From positions 1-64,000 of the forward strand of contig CAZCMD010000003.1 in assembly GCA_964499695.1 (NCBI GenBank): a DNA stretch of 64,000 bases, given 5' to 3'. Every line of letters starts with the position of its first letter. The first letter of the stretch is position 1. This DNA comes from JAAZBV01 sp964499695. Lineage in GTDB: Bacteria; Desulfobacterota; DSM-4660; Desulfatiglandales; HGW-15. Under the pieces are notes generated by a model. The model had not been told where the DNA came from. It made no database searches and saw only the letters and a program-made list of their open reading frames with translations. Positions 16,444 to 26,351 of the stretch are shown in pieces. The translations under genes were made by a program, and so were the position numbers.

Positions 16444-18309
16444 TTATATAACACCTTTATATGGTCTTGCAATGCTCAACTTCTTCATTCGTGATCTCAG
16501 AGTCGAATCTTTCAAACCTAAAATTCTGGCAGCGCCATTTTTCCCGCTAACCCGCCATCCTGTTGAATTCAACACCTTTATAATGTGTTCTTTTTCCATA
16601 TCTTCCATTGACATATTCTTGCTTGCAGGGGCAGCTTCAGCCTGCTCTTGTTCCAGTTTCAGTGTTGATCCGCTGCTCATTATCATACCACGTTCAATAA
16701 CATTTTTAAGCTCTCTCACATTCCCCGGCCAGTTATTGCTCTGCAGCTCATCCATATTTTTTTTGGGAATTATTTTTATGGATTTACCCATGCTCTGGGA
16801 AAACTCCTCAACAAAGGCCCATACGAGGAGCGGAATGTCTTCTCTTCTCTCCCGCAATGGAGGGACCATGATAGGGAAAACATTAAGACGATAGAATAAA
16901 TCTCTCCTGAATACATCCTTCTTTACGAGCTCAGCCAGATTGTGATTTGTAGCGGCTATTACACGAACGTCTACAGACACGGTTTTTGCACTGCCAAGCC
17001 TTTCAAATGTACCGTCTTCAAGAACCCTTAAAAGCTTGGCCTGGAGTTCCAGCGGAAGGTCCCCGATTTCATCAAGGAATATGGTTGATTTGTCGGCAGC
17101 TTCAAACCGGCCGGCCTGTCTGGATGCGGCGCCGGTAAAGGCGCCCTTTTCACGCCCGAACAGCTCACTCTCGATAAGGCTCGCCGGTAATGCCGCACAA
17201 TTTACCCTTATCATGGAACGAACATTCCTGGGGCTGAGATTATGTATTGCCCTTGCAAGCATCTCTTTTCCCGTTCCGGTCTCTCCGGTAATAAGAACAC
17301 TTGTATTCTCCTTTGCAACCCTTTCCACTGCCATGAGAACTTTTTTGATAGCCCTGCTCTCTCCAATGATTTCATTGTGCCTGTATCTGGTTTCCACCTC
17401 TTTTCTGAGGTAGATATTTTCTTCTTCAAGCTTATTCTTCAGGGCATTAATTTCAATAAATGCCTTTTTAAGTTCATTTTCAGATTTTTTTCTTTCTGTA
17501 ACATCCCTTGTGAGAGAAAGGAGGAGGGATTTTTCCTCAAGATCAACGCGCCCCAGGCGGACTTCCACGGGAAATGTGCTTCCATCCTTCCTCCTGTGGA
17601 TACTTTCAAAGGTGATATGCTTTTCAGATTGCAAAGGGCCCCAGTATCTGTCTCTGTGCCCCTTTTCTGCTACATCCATATCCACATCAGATATACTCAT
17701 CGTTAAAAGTTCATCTCTACTATAACCCAGCATTTCGCAGGCTGTCAGGTTGACATCCATTATCTTGCCAACGTAATCATGTATGAAAAATCCGTCACCT
17801 GCCTGTTCAACAAGCATCCTGAATCTCTTCTCACTCAACTGAAGGGCTATGGTTGCAGCTTTTTTGTCGGTAATATCCATAATGAACCCTTCATATATGG
17901 TTTTACCCGATTTAGCCTTTACAGCCCTGGCCCTGATACTGGTCCATACAGCCTCACCATCTCTTCGCTTGAGCCTGATTTCAGCGCCGTCAACGAACCC
18001 CTGGGATTTCATCCTGTGTACTATACCATCTCTCTCCTTCGGGTCCATGTAAAGCTCTGCTGCATTGGTGCATGATTTTAACAGCTCCTCCTTTGAGTTG
18101 AACCCGAGCATCTGGGCCAGCCGCCTGTTGGCAAGAAGAAATTCACCATCTTCATTTGAACGGTAGAACCCGACCACGGCATTTTCTATCAGACTCTGGA
18201 ATCCGTTCTCTATCTCAGGCATACTTTCTAATTTTATGGTGTCCTGAATTTCTTTTCCCGTGCTCTTTTGCGTTTTTACCCTGACCTTTTTACCAGGTAT
18301 ACGGCCCAT
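16444..18309 (-). CDS. PAS-domain sigma-54-dependent transcriptional activator
   Basis: 621 residues from the ATG at 18309, preceded by GGAGAAG. The open frame continues to 18492 but reads through a perfect palindrome and has no site. Two PAS domains (about 35-150 and 165-280) form the sensor. The AAA+ domain has Walker A GETGTGKE (about 341-348), the sigma-54 contact loop GAFTGA, Walker B TIFLDEIGD, and PPLRERREDIPLL. A Fis-type helix-turn-helix (about 575-618) ends the protein. It lacks a receiver domain, so PAS ligand or redox sensing probably gates activity. It is divergent from the ABM/cyclase genes, its most likely targets, although I found no clear -24/-12 promoter there. Confidence 0.93.
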   Translation of the reverse strand: MGRIPGKKVRVKTQKSTGKEIQDTIKLESMPEIENGFQSLIENAVVGFYRSNEDGEFLLANRRLAQMLGFNSKEELLKSCTNAAELYMDPKERDGIVHRMKSQGFVDGAEIRLKRRDGEAVWTSIRARAVKAKSGKTIYEGFIMDITDKKAATIALQLSEKRFRMLVEQAGDGFFIHDYVGKIMDVNLTACEMLGYSRDELLTMSISDVDMDVAEKGHRDRYWGPLQSEKHITFESIHRRKDGSTFPVEVRLGRVDLEEKSLLLSLTRDVTERKKSENELKKAFIEINALKNKLEEENIYLRKEVETRYRHNEIIGESRAIKKVLMAVERVAKENTSVLITGETGTGKEMLARAIHNLSPRNVRSMIRVNCAALPASLIESELFGREKGAFTGAASRQAGRFEAADKSTIFLDEIGDLPLELQAKLLRVLEDGTFERLGSAKTVSVDVRVIAATNHNLAELVKKDVFRRDLFYRLNVFPIMVPPLRERREDIPLLVWAFVEEFSQSMGKSIKIIPKKNMDELQSNNWPGNVRELKNVIERGMIMSSGSTLKLEQEQAEAAPASKNMSMEDMEKEHIIKVLNSTGWRVSGKNGAARILGLKDSTLRSRMKKLSIARPYKGVI

Positions 18310-18332
18310 TTGATCTTCTCCATAAAAAATCT

Positions 18333-18373
18333 TACTAGCGAAATATCGCAAATAAAACGATATTTCGCTAGTA
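18333..18373. promoter_or_regulatory. Perfect 16-bp inverted repeat in the leader of the sigma-54 regulator gene
   Basis: TACTAGCGAAATATCG at 18333-18348 is perfectly repeated in inverse at 18358-18373 with a 9-base AT-rich spacer, 24 bases upstream of the regulator's ATG. In mRNA it would place a strong hairpin immediately 5' of the ribosome site, followed by a U-rich stretch (attenuator-like). As DNA it could be a dyad operator for autoregulation. Confidence 0.75.
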
Positions 18374-18604
18374 TTTTTTTGTAATTCCATCATCGAAAAT
18401 GATTTGATCAGGATATGTTGAGTGTTTTCAATGAAATACGCCATGACATAATAACCCTGCCAGAACGGCATGCTTATTGTAACTACTACCAATTAAAAAT
18501 TACTTTTATTGAAATATGGAAAAAATAAATTTTCCTTAGTTTTTACGGACGGGGCTTCCCATGACTTATCAATTACTGACCTTTTCAAGAGACGGGCTTA
18601 AAAT

Positions 18605-18937
18605 ATGATAGTCCTTATCCTTACCCTGAAGGTATCTCCCTCAGATCGGAAGCATGTTGTGAGCATATTTAACACAATAGCCGGTTCAACATCTGTAAAG
18701 CCGGGATGTAAAAAAGTAAAGTTCTACTCTGATGTCGATGATGATGATGAACTTTTGTTGATAGAAGAATGGGAAACAATGTCTGAGCTTGAACGGCATA
18801 TAGTATCTGCTGATTTTCGAAAGATAATGGCAATTATGGATATGGCAATCGAGCCGCCTGATATCTCATTCAACACAGTCACATCGATAAAGGGTTTTGA
18901 ACTGGTCGAAAAAATTCGGGAGAGTGTTAACACATGA
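18605..18937 (+). CDS. Antibiotic biosynthesis monooxygenase (ABM) family protein
   Basis: 110 residues, one dimeric alpha/beta-barrel domain: MIVLILTLKVSPSDR, a central LLLIEEWETMSELERHI helix/strand pair, then DFRKIM. ABM proteins include cofactor-free quinol monooxygenases but also non-oxygenase members acting on polyketide or phenolic compounds. In a likely anaerobe an isomerase or chaperone-like role is at least as plausible. It is 51 bases upstream of the cyclase and probably co-transcribed with it. Confidence 0.8.
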   Translation: MIVLILTLKVSPSDRKHVVSIFNTIAGSTSVKPGCKKVKFYSDVDDDDELLLIEEWETMSELERHIVSADFRKIMAIMDMAIEPPDISFNTVTSIKGFELVEKIRESVNT

Positions 18938-18988
18938 GTTTTATTTTTTCGGTGATCATAAATATCAACATACAAGGAGGTTATTAAA

Positions 18989-19948
18989 ATGAAAAAGAAA
19001 GTATTCGTTGACCTTACCCATCCATTCAGTGCGGAGATCCCGCGCTGGCCCTATTTCGTCAAACCGGTCATAGACTCCATGCATACCATGGCAAAGGGAG
19101 GTGTACTTACCCAGAGGGTCGATTGCGTACAGCACACAGGCACTCATGCCGATGCACCGCGTCATGTAATGGAACGTGAGTTCAACGGTAAGAGAGCGCG
19201 GTATACCCACGAAATGCCTGTTGACGCCTACACCGGAGACGCAATCTGCCTTGAGATCAAAATACACCGCTGGGGCCTGATCCTGCCCGAGCATCTCGAG
19301 GATGCCTGTAAACGTGCAGGTATTAAACCGGAAGAACTCAAGGGCATGGTTGTCTGCCTGAATACTGGGATGCACCGAAAATTCGACGACTCCAAAGAAT
19401 ACTATCACTATTCATGCGGGACAGGCGTAGAAGCGGGCAAATGGTTTGTAAAACACAAGGTTAAATGTGTGGCCATGGACATGCAGGCACTGGACCATCC
19501 CCTCCATACGGCCATGGGTAAAAATGGTCCACCCCAGATGAATCTGCCAGGGGCTTCCGGAAAGCCCATCACGGTAGAATATGCCGAACAGTTCGGTGAA
19601 GAGGCCTATGCCGAATTTGAGAAAGCAGCCTACATAAAGCTTCATGGCCAGAAGGCCTATGATGCCAAATTTGGTGACCTGGAAAAAATCGGGTGTGAGG
19701 GAACCTGGGAACCATGCCACAAGCAGATGCTGGGACATGGCATAGTTGGAGTGGAGAACCTCGGCGGAGATCTGGACAAGGTATCAGGGAAACGTTTCAG
19801 GTTCTACTGCTTCCCGATCCGCTGGTACATGGGTGACGGCGCCATGGTGCGCTGCGTAGCCGAGATCGATGAATCAGAGCTGAATGATGTTCCTGACAGA
19901 ACCTACACCTACTGTGGGACAGGATACGGACCGGCCTGCGAAAGATAA
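18989..19948 (+). CDS. Metal-dependent cyclase-family hydrolase
   Basis: 319 residues, starting after AAGGAGG. The signature HTGTHADAPRH at 49-59 (HxGTHxDxPxH) provides the metal ligands of the cyclase/kynurenine-formamidase family, and LTHPFSAEIPRWP at the start is also typical. Members hydrolyse cyclic ketones, amides or lactones. The dihydrophloroglucinol cyclohydrolase of anaerobic phloroglucinol breakdown belongs, as far as I recall, to this type. A broken copy of the same gene start occurs at 37430-37498 beside a PhlG-like gene, which links this enzyme to the catabolic island. The 319-residue length is longer than KynB (about 210), with extra C-terminal sequence. Confidence 0.88.
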   Translation: MKKKVFVDLTHPFSAEIPRWPYFVKPVIDSMHTMAKGGVLTQRVDCVQHTGTHADAPRHVMEREFNGKRARYTHEMPVDAYTGDAICLEIKIHRWGLILPEHLEDACKRAGIKPEELKGMVVCLNTGMHRKFDDSKEYYHYSCGTGVEAGKWFVKHKVKCVAMDMQALDHPLHTAMGKNGPPQMNLPGASGKPITVEYAEQFGEEAYAEFEKAAYIKLHGQKAYDAKFGDLEKIGCEGTWEPCHKQMLGHGIVGVENLGGDLDKVSGKRFRFYCFPIRWYMGDGAMVRCVAEIDESELNDVPDRTYTYCGTGYGPACER

Positions 19949-19963
19949 AGGGTTACAGGAAAG

Positions 19964-20002
19964 CCGATCTCTCCGGTCATCACAGTAGATCGGGGAGATC
20001 GG
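19964..20002 (+). terminator. Terminator-like hairpin after the cyclase gene
   Basis: CCGATCTCTCC at 19964-19974 pairs with GGGGAGATCGG at 19992-20002 (one G-T pair). No T run follows, so it may attenuate or protect the 3' end rather than fully terminate before the Ycf48-like gene. Confidence 0.5.
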
Positions 20003-20031
20003 AAGGATATTATATTAATGGAGAATCGATA

Positions 20032-21057
20032 ATGATGTCCAATAAACTGTTTTACTTATTGCGTCTTATTCTTCTATCTCTGATTTTTTCTTCATGCATG
20101 ACAGGGTGTAACAATACTGATCCTGCTGAGCCGGAGAACAACCAAAATACTGGTTTTAGTGCACAGGTGATCAAACATACAGATAAGCTGTATGATGTTT
20201 CCGTTGCCGGTTCCGGTAATGTCTGGGTAGTAGGATATTTTGGCGTGATCTTTCATTCCACTGACAACGGTCTGAACTGGATCAAAATAGATGCCGGCAC
20301 AAAGGCATCTCTTTTAGGGGTCAGTTTTGTAAATGAAAAAACGGGATGGATTGTGGGTGATCAGGGTACCATTCTCCATACGGTTGACGGAGGTCAAACC
20401 TGGGAAAGACAAAAAAGCCCGGTAGCAAATGAAAAGCTTCTGAAAGTCCAGTTCATAAATGATAAACAGGGATGGATTGTCGGCACCTTCGGACTTGTCC
20501 TGTACACCGGAGATGATGGCATGAACTGGGAGCGACTTCCATTTACCGAGGATGTGATTCTGAATGACCTCTGTTTTATTAATCCAAATCAGGGATGGAT
20601 TGCCGGTGAATTCGGAATGGTACTTTATACTGAAGACGGAGGAAAGACATGGGTAAAACAGCTTGAAGATGAAATGGGTAGGAAGATGTTCGGAATTGCA
20701 TTTATAGATTCCCTTCATGGGATCGTTGTCGGAAATGAAGGAGTTATCTACACAACCAGAAACGGCGGCAAAGATTGGGAACTTAAAAGCACAGAAAATG
20801 GTGACACCCTTTTGAAGGTGGCATTTGCGGATGACACTCATGCAACTGCTGTTGGTCTCAGGGGGTGCATGACTGCAACCGAGGACGGTGGAGATAACTG
20901 GAGATCGGTCTGCCCCCTGAACCACTTTACATGGCTTTCAGGTATAGCCTATGACAAAAGAGGAAGAGGCTTTGCTGTGGGTGATGGCGGAAATATTTTG
21001 ACGAGCAATGATTCAGGTCTTGGCTGGGCGCCCTATAATCAGCCAGCACAAAAATAA
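20032..21057 (+). CDS. Ycf48-like BNR-repeat lipoprotein
   Basis: 341 residues. There are two adjacent ATGs (20032, 20035). A lipoprotein-type signal ends near SSCMTGC. The body is a seven-bladed propeller of Ycf48/BNR type, with repeated motifs such as GWIVGDQGTILHTVDGGQTWE, GWIVGTFGLVLYTGDDGMNWE and GWIAGEFGMVLYTEDGGKTW. In many proteobacteria a protein of this kind is encoded with an RND exporter and DUF1302/DUF1329 proteins, exactly as here, suggesting a scaffold role in one envelope complex. Confidence 0.87.
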   Translation: MMSNKLFYLLRLILLSLIFSSCMTGCNNTDPAEPENNQNTGFSAQVIKHTDKLYDVSVAGSGNVWVVGYFGVIFHSTDNGLNWIKIDAGTKASLLGVSFVNEKTGWIVGDQGTILHTVDGGQTWERQKSPVANEKLLKVQFINDKQGWIVGTFGLVLYTGDDGMNWERLPFTEDVILNDLCFINPNQGWIAGEFGMVLYTEDGGKTWVKQLEDEMGRKMFGIAFIDSLHGIVVGNEGVIYTTRNGGKDWELKSTENGDTLLKVAFADDTHATAVGLRGCMTATEDGGDNWRSVCPLNHFTWLSGIAYDKRGRGFAVGDGGNILTSNDSGLGWAPYNQPAQK

Positions 21058-21099
21058 GGTATCTGTGACTTGTAATTATTATTTAGTCGGAGTAACAGA

Positions 21100-23430
21100 A
21101 TGTATAAAATACTGGTAAGTTTTCTGATACGTTTCAGGATACTGGGTCTGATAGCCATGGCTGTCATAACCGGATTTTTCGCAACTCAGATAATCAATAT
21201 GGAGATGTATACCCAGTTTCTTGATCTTTTTCCGCACAACCATCCCTATGTCCAGGTTCATGAGAAATACAGCAAGTACTTTGGAAGTGCCTATCAGGCA
21301 AACCTGATGATTGAGGTCAGGGAGGGTACAGTTTTTAATATCGATACCCTTGAAAAAATCAGCAGGATACAGATGGAGGTCGATCTGATACCAGGGGTAG
21401 ATCACTTCGGGATTTCTTCACTTGCCAGTCCCCGTGAGACAGTTGCAAGAGAAACACCTGATGGCATATCTGTCAAGCCCATCATGAAGAATCCCCCCAG
21501 GGACATAGAAGAAATCAACGACCTCAGGAGAAAGGTATTTACCAGCCAGGCATACGGCACACTGGTTTCAAGGGACCAGAAGGCATTGATCCTGAATGCC
21601 AACTTTCACCAGGGGCGGCTTGATTTTAATCTCCTTTTTGATAAATTCATGGAGATCAAAAAGAAGGAAGAAGACAAAAATCACAGGATATATCTCAGCG
21701 GTCAACCGCTTCTTTACGGGTGGATATACCATTACCTTCCTGACATGGGTATCATTTTCATTTCAACAACCGTTGTAATGCTCATCATGCTTTTTATGTA
21801 TATGAGGGGCTTTGGATTCTGGTGGATACCATTATTAACCGCCATTATAAGCAGTGTATGGGGGCTTGGCATCGCAGCCATGTGGGGCTTTCATTTCGAT
21901 CCGCTTATTATAGTTATTCCTTTTCTGTTGAGTGCACGGGCAATCAGTCACTCAATTCAATGGTACGAAAGGTTCATCGAGGAATACAGTGTCCTTGGAG
22001 ATACTAAAGAGGCCGCCATGTTGACCGGCGCAGGCATGTTTCCTCCCGGAATGATCGGGATAGTAACAGATGCCGCAGGGCTCTTCATTATAAGCCTGGC
22101 CCCTGTGCCCATACTAAAAAACCTGGCTTACCTTGGAACGACATGGGCCCTCAGCGTTATCTTTGCTGTCCTGGTTTTTATGCCGATGTTCTTTGCCACA
22201 TTAAAACATGTGAAGGTGCCGGTGTCAAAAAAGATAGAAAAAGGTATTCTGGTCCGAACCCTTTCTGTCCTTACCGGCTGGACCTTTGGAAAGGGAAGAT
22301 TTGCAGTTCTCGCAATAGCAGGCATTCTACTGATTTTTGGAATCATCTCTTCAAGGCAACTGAAATTCGGGGATGCAAATCCGGGGAGCCCGATCTTCTG
22401 GCAGGATGCGCCCTATAATACAGACACCGAACAGATTAACAGCCGTTTTCCGGGCGTTGACCAGATGTGGGTGGTATTTGAATCAAGCGGTGACTATCCT
22501 GCAATTGTTCAGCCCGAACTCATGCAGGGAATGGAATCTCTCAAACAGTATATAATTGATGATCCAAATGTTGGTCATGCCCTTTCACTGGCAGACCTTG
22601 TAAAAAGCGTGGGTATGCTGGCATATGGCAATGATCCCAAATTTGAATCCATACCTTCGGACAGAGGCGCTATTCATGATCTCCTGTCATTCTACAAAAT
22701 GGGGGCAACCGCAGGGGATCTGGACAAATGGGCAGAACCAACACTCAGCGCTGCCAATGTAAGGATATTCCTGAAGGATCACAGGGGAGACACACTGGTA
22801 GAGGTAATAGACCGGATCAAAAAATTCATCGCTGAAAACAAGGACTCAATGGGTAATTCCGTAATGAAACCTGCCGGTGGTCTGGGCGGGATACTGGTTG
22901 CCGCCAATGAGGTTATTGCCGAGAAAAACGATCAGTTGCTTTATCTGGTCTTAGGCATAATCTTCATTCTCTGTTCAATAACGTATCGTTCATTTACAGC
23001 AGGATTCATGTTCGTGTTTTCACTTGTCCTGGCTAATTTTTTTGCCTTTTCATACATGGTTTACCGGAATCTGGGACTTAATATCAACACACTTCCCGTA
23101 GTCTCACTTGGAATAGGCCTCGGGGTTGACTATGGTCTCTACATTATAAGCCGTATAAAGGAAACCTATATTAAGGAAAAGGACCTGTCAAAGGCAGTAA
23201 TAAAGGGTGTAACGACTTCAGGCAGGGCGGTTTTCATGACTGCTACCATGATGACCATAGGAGTTGTATTCTGGTATTTCTCACCATTGCGATTTCAGGC
23301 GGAGATGGGAATATTGCTTGGAATTCTCATGATGTCCAACATGTTTGTCGGCATTGTGATTCTTCCGGCTATCGTCAATGTAATAAAACCAAGGTTTATT
23401 CTTGGGAAGAAAGGCAGCAATATTTTGTAA
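21100..23430 (+). CDS. RND-superfamily (MMPL-type) transporter
   Basis: 776 residues in two homologous halves. Each has one helix, a large periplasmic loop (about 35-205 and 415-600) and a five- to six-helix bundle. The proton-relay helix in the second half reads LGIGLGVDYGLYIISRIKE. MMPL/HAE3-type proteins move hydrophobic molecules (lipids, sterols, hopanoids). The order Ycf48-like/RND/DUF1302/DUF1329 is a recurrent set found near genes for degrading hydrophobic or aromatic compounds. The direction of transport is not deducible. Confidence 0.9.
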   Translation: MYKILVSFLIRFRILGLIAMAVITGFFATQIINMEMYTQFLDLFPHNHPYVQVHEKYSKYFGSAYQANLMIEVREGTVFNIDTLEKISRIQMEVDLIPGVDHFGISSLASPRETVARETPDGISVKPIMKNPPRDIEEINDLRRKVFTSQAYGTLVSRDQKALILNANFHQGRLDFNLLFDKFMEIKKKEEDKNHRIYLSGQPLLYGWIYHYLPDMGIIFISTTVVMLIMLFMYMRGFGFWWIPLLTAIISSVWGLGIAAMWGFHFDPLIIVIPFLLSARAISHSIQWYERFIEEYSVLGDTKEAAMLTGAGMFPPGMIGIVTDAAGLFIISLAPVPILKNLAYLGTTWALSVIFAVLVFMPMFFATLKHVKVPVSKKIEKGILVRTLSVLTGWTFGKGRFAVLAIAGILLIFGIISSRQLKFGDANPGSPIFWQDAPYNTDTEQINSRFPGVDQMWVVFESSGDYPAIVQPELMQGMESLKQYIIDDPNVGHALSLADLVKSVGMLAYGNDPKFESIPSDRGAIHDLLSFYKMGATAGDLDKWAEPTLSAANVRIFLKDHRGDTLVEVIDRIKKFIAENKDSMGNSVMKPAGGLGGILVAANEVIAEKNDQLLYLVLGIIFILCSITYRSFTAGFMFVFSLVLANFFAFSYMVYRNLGLNINTLPVVSLGIGLGVDYGLYIISRIKETYIKEKDLSKAVIKGVTTSGRAVFMTATMMTIGVVFWYFSPLRFQAEMGILLGILMMSNMFVGIVILPAIVNVIKPRFILGKKGSNIL

Positions 23431-23482
23431 ACAAAGACTGTCAATTAATAAAAAGATCAACAACTAAATCAAGGAGGGGAAG

Positions 23483-25048
23483 ATGATAAAATTTAACTGG
23501 AAAATGGGATATGTAATGCTCATTGTCTCAGGTTTTTTGGCTTTTCTATCGCCGTCCCGCAGCTCGGCTCTTGATGATGTCAACTTGAGCGATGATACTC
23601 AATTGAGTGTTTATGGCTGGTTCAGGAACAATCTTGGTGTTTTTACGGATGAACAGACTTATGTTCAAAACGGGAATGATCTGGCAACGGCAAGGACATG
23701 GCTCAGGGTTTACGGTGATCTCAAATTCTCTGACAAGTTGAGTTTTTTCACGGGCATACAATTCGTATACGAACCTGAATACGACATCGAGGAGGGATCA
23801 ATAAGTGACCAGTATCATAGCGGAAAGGTATACAGTGAATATGACAAAATCACAGATGTGCTGCGTGAAATATATGTTGACTGGCGTCCGTCTGATAAGC
23901 ACAGTATAAGGCTTGGCCGTCAGATTGTTATATGGGGTGAATCCCTTACAACGCGCGTAGGGGATGTTATTCATCCTGAAGATCAGCGCTTTACCTTTGC
24001 CTTCGCAAATATGGAAGATACCCGTATCCCTCTATGGATGATTAAGGGACTCCATTATTTTGACGCAATAAACGGAAGCATAGAATGGCTTGTATCTCCC
24101 AATATTATCCATGAAAAGGAGTATCTTGTTAATCGTTCCGGAGAATTTCCGCAGGCTGATCAGGATGGTGTAATTCAGCCCGGACAAAGATTTGGTCTTT
24201 ACCCTGAAGACAGGACAGCAGCCGGAAATCCTATCATCAGATCATTTGCTCCTCCCTTTCCGGGCGCCCCCTTCATGGTTCCATTTGAAATCCCGCATGT
24301 TTTTGATGAATACCCGCGGAATACCGCGGATGATCTTCGGTATGGTTTCAAGACAAGTACATTTTTAGGCGGGTACGAATTTGGAATGATGTACTATCAC
24401 ACCCAGAGCTATGATCCGGTTATAAAATATGGAGAATTGCATGCCTCGCCCATGCCTGGGATTATACCCCCTACCAGAGACTATATTATGGTGCATCCGG
24501 AGATCGATATCTTCGGTTTTTACGGCAATAAGGATATACCGATTGGTATGCTCAGGGCAGAGATGATTTATATACCGGATAAGCCCTATAACACATTTGA
24601 CCGGACAGACGCTGATGCCGTTACCGAAACAGATTATGCCAAATACATGATAGCCTGGGACCTAAACGGCCTGTTTTATTTTCCATGGCACAAATCAGCC
24701 CCGTTTGATGTGAGCCTTGAGCACGTGGGGGAGTGGGTGAATGACAATGATGATGTCCAGCATGCAATATATAATACAGAGATTGAAGAATGGACTCCAT
24801 CCTTTAATGGAAGGATATCAACCAACTTTTTCTACAACAAGCTTTCTACGGAACTGATTGTATCATACGCAACAAAGGATAAAAGCGGCCTTGTTATGCC
24901 GGTAGTTAAATATACTCCAAGCTGGCAAAACAAGGCGCTCTCATTTGAACTGCGGTATATAAATATATTTGGTGAGAGCAATTACAGCGGTCTTGGTATC
25001 TTACAGCAGAAGGACATGTTTGTATTAACATCACAGTTCAATTTTTAA
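23483..25048 (+). CDS. DUF1302-family outer-membrane beta-barrel protein
   Basis: 521 residues, starting after AAGGAGGGG, with a signal peptide cut near SSALDD. The DUF1302 pattern is seen in LREIYVDWRPSDKHSIRLGRQIVIWGES and in alternating amphipathic strands ending in a terminal aromatic (FNF). It is a predicted porin-like channel partnered with the DUF1329 protein encoded 33 bases downstream and the RND protein upstream. Confidence 0.85.
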   Translation: MIKFNWKMGYVMLIVSGFLAFLSPSRSSALDDVNLSDDTQLSVYGWFRNNLGVFTDEQTYVQNGNDLATARTWLRVYGDLKFSDKLSFFTGIQFVYEPEYDIEEGSISDQYHSGKVYSEYDKITDVLREIYVDWRPSDKHSIRLGRQIVIWGESLTTRVGDVIHPEDQRFTFAFANMEDTRIPLWMIKGLHYFDAINGSIEWLVSPNIIHEKEYLVNRSGEFPQADQDGVIQPGQRFGLYPEDRTAAGNPIIRSFAPPFPGAPFMVPFEIPHVFDEYPRNTADDLRYGFKTSTFLGGYEFGMMYYHTQSYDPVIKYGELHASPMPGIIPPTRDYIMVHPEIDIFGFYGNKDIPIGMLRAEMIYIPDKPYNTFDRTDADAVTETDYAKYMIAWDLNGLFYFPWHKSAPFDVSLEHVGEWVNDNDDVQHAIYNTEIEEWTPSFNGRISTNFFYNKLSTELIVSYATKDKSGLVMPVVKYTPSWQNKALSFELRYINIFGESNYSGLGILQQKDMFVLTSQFNF

Positions 25049-25081
25049 TGACCTGTTCTATTTGCTAAAGGGAGGCAAAAA

Positions 25082-26323
25082 ATGAAAATGAAAATTAGAA
25101 AACAAGTAATATTAGCCGGTCTTTCAGGTTTACTGCTTGCATTGTGCCTGAGCTTTATTGTTCCTGCCCAGGAAAGCATGCCCCAACCCGGTACAACAAT
25201 AGATAAGAATAATTATTCACAATATAAAGATTTTTTTCCGGATTTTTTTCATGAGGCATTTACAACAGGTTGGGAGATGGTAGAGCCCCTGAAGATAACT
25301 ATTCAGGCCACATCATCAAACCCTGTGCCCAAACCCTTCCTGGAGGCCACTGCCAAAAATAAGGGTAAGTATTCCATTGATTCCTCCGGATATATAGCAG
25401 GAGGCGATTATAAGGATATTGTGGGATTTCCATTTCCTGATTTGAACCCTGATGACAAGGATTTTGCAGTCAAATTTATGTGGAATTTCGATTACCGGTA
25501 TAAACTGGATGATATGTATGCCATGTTTTTGAATTATGAAAAGAGGAAGGGTGAACCAACGGTCCTGTCAACTGTAGAATCATGGCAGGTATCATTCCAG
25601 AATAGAATGTTCGAGGATCCAAAACCCCTGTACCAGACAGCCAATGGCCTGAGGTCTGTGAACTTCCTTAGAAATGTCTCCCCGCCTGTTCAGAAAAATT
25701 TCATGACACTGCTCATAAGGTATATAGACCAGAAGGAGCCAGACGCCACTTTCCTTTACCTGCCGAGCATGAGACGGACATTAAGGGGAGAGGCCGGAGA
25801 AAGATCAACCCCGATCCAGTCATCCACTCAGGCACCTGATGATTTCGAAGGAGGGTTCAATGGCCGTATCCCGGAATTCAAATACAACTATCTGGGCGAG
25901 AAAAAAATAATCGTTCTGGCAGATGCCAAACTTGGTTTCAAGGATGTGAAGGATTCCCATTCCAATATGATCCCTGTAGAAAACAAAGGGTGGGAAGTAA
26001 AGGATGTCTATATTTTTGAAATAACCCCGAAAGATCCCAAGTATCCCCATGGGAAGAAGGTTATTTATATAGACAGGGAAAACTACTGGCCCTACTACTG
26101 CGCAGGCTGGGATCGTGCAGGCGCCCTGTGGAAGGTATGGCAGACAGCTATAACAAAACAGGCTAATGCCAAAGGCGAAGCCTTCCCCTATTTCAAGGGT
26201 ATGCTGGGGGTGGATGTTCAGCTCGGTTACGCTGTCAACATGTTTACGGACTGGCAGGCCAATGGAAATAATTTAAAAGAGTCAGATGTCTCTGTTTCTT
26301 CCATGCGCAGAAGGGCAAGGTAG
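25082..26323 (+). CDS. DUF1329-family LolA-like periplasmic protein
   Basis: 413 residues with a signal peptide (cut near VPAQES). The DUF1329 signature is visible as FLYLPSMRRTLRGEAGERSTP, where members show a conserved arginine-rich strand. The fold is related to LolA/LolB lipid carriers, so it probably shuttles a hydrophobic ligand between the RND pump and the DUF1302 barrel. It is the last gene of the four-gene set, with a hairpin following. Confidence 0.86.
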   Translation: MKMKIRKQVILAGLSGLLLALCLSFIVPAQESMPQPGTTIDKNNYSQYKDFFPDFFHEAFTTGWEMVEPLKITIQATSSNPVPKPFLEATAKNKGKYSIDSSGYIAGGDYKDIVGFPFPDLNPDDKDFAVKFMWNFDYRYKLDDMYAMFLNYEKRKGEPTVLSTVESWQVSFQNRMFEDPKPLYQTANGLRSVNFLRNVSPPVQKNFMTLLIRYIDQKEPDATFLYLPSMRRTLRGEAGERSTPIQSSTQAPDDFEGGFNGRIPEFKYNYLGEKKIIVLADAKLGFKDVKDSHSNMIPVENKGWEVKDVYIFEITPKDPKYPHGKKVIYIDRENYWPYYCAGWDRAGALWKVWQTAITKQANAKGEAFPYFKGMLGVDVQLGYAVNMFTDWQANGNNLKESDVSVSSMRRRAR

Positions 26324-26351
26324 CTTTTTATAATTGTAATTTTTTTCGCTT

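Noticed and set aside
18310..18492. N-terminal extension of the sigma-54 regulator
   Set aside because: No ribosome site at 18492, and the extension would translate a perfect 16-bp palindrome. The ATG at 18309 has a good site and leads directly into the PAS region.
18493..18604. Sigma-54 (-24/-12) promoter for the ABM/cyclase genes
   Set aside because: Expected because a sigma-54 activator is divergent from them, but I found no GG-N10-GC pair with good context in this stretch.
20314..20925. 203-codon minus-strand frame opposite the Ycf48-like gene
   Set aside because: Arises from the repeated codons of the propeller blades; no start signal or domain.
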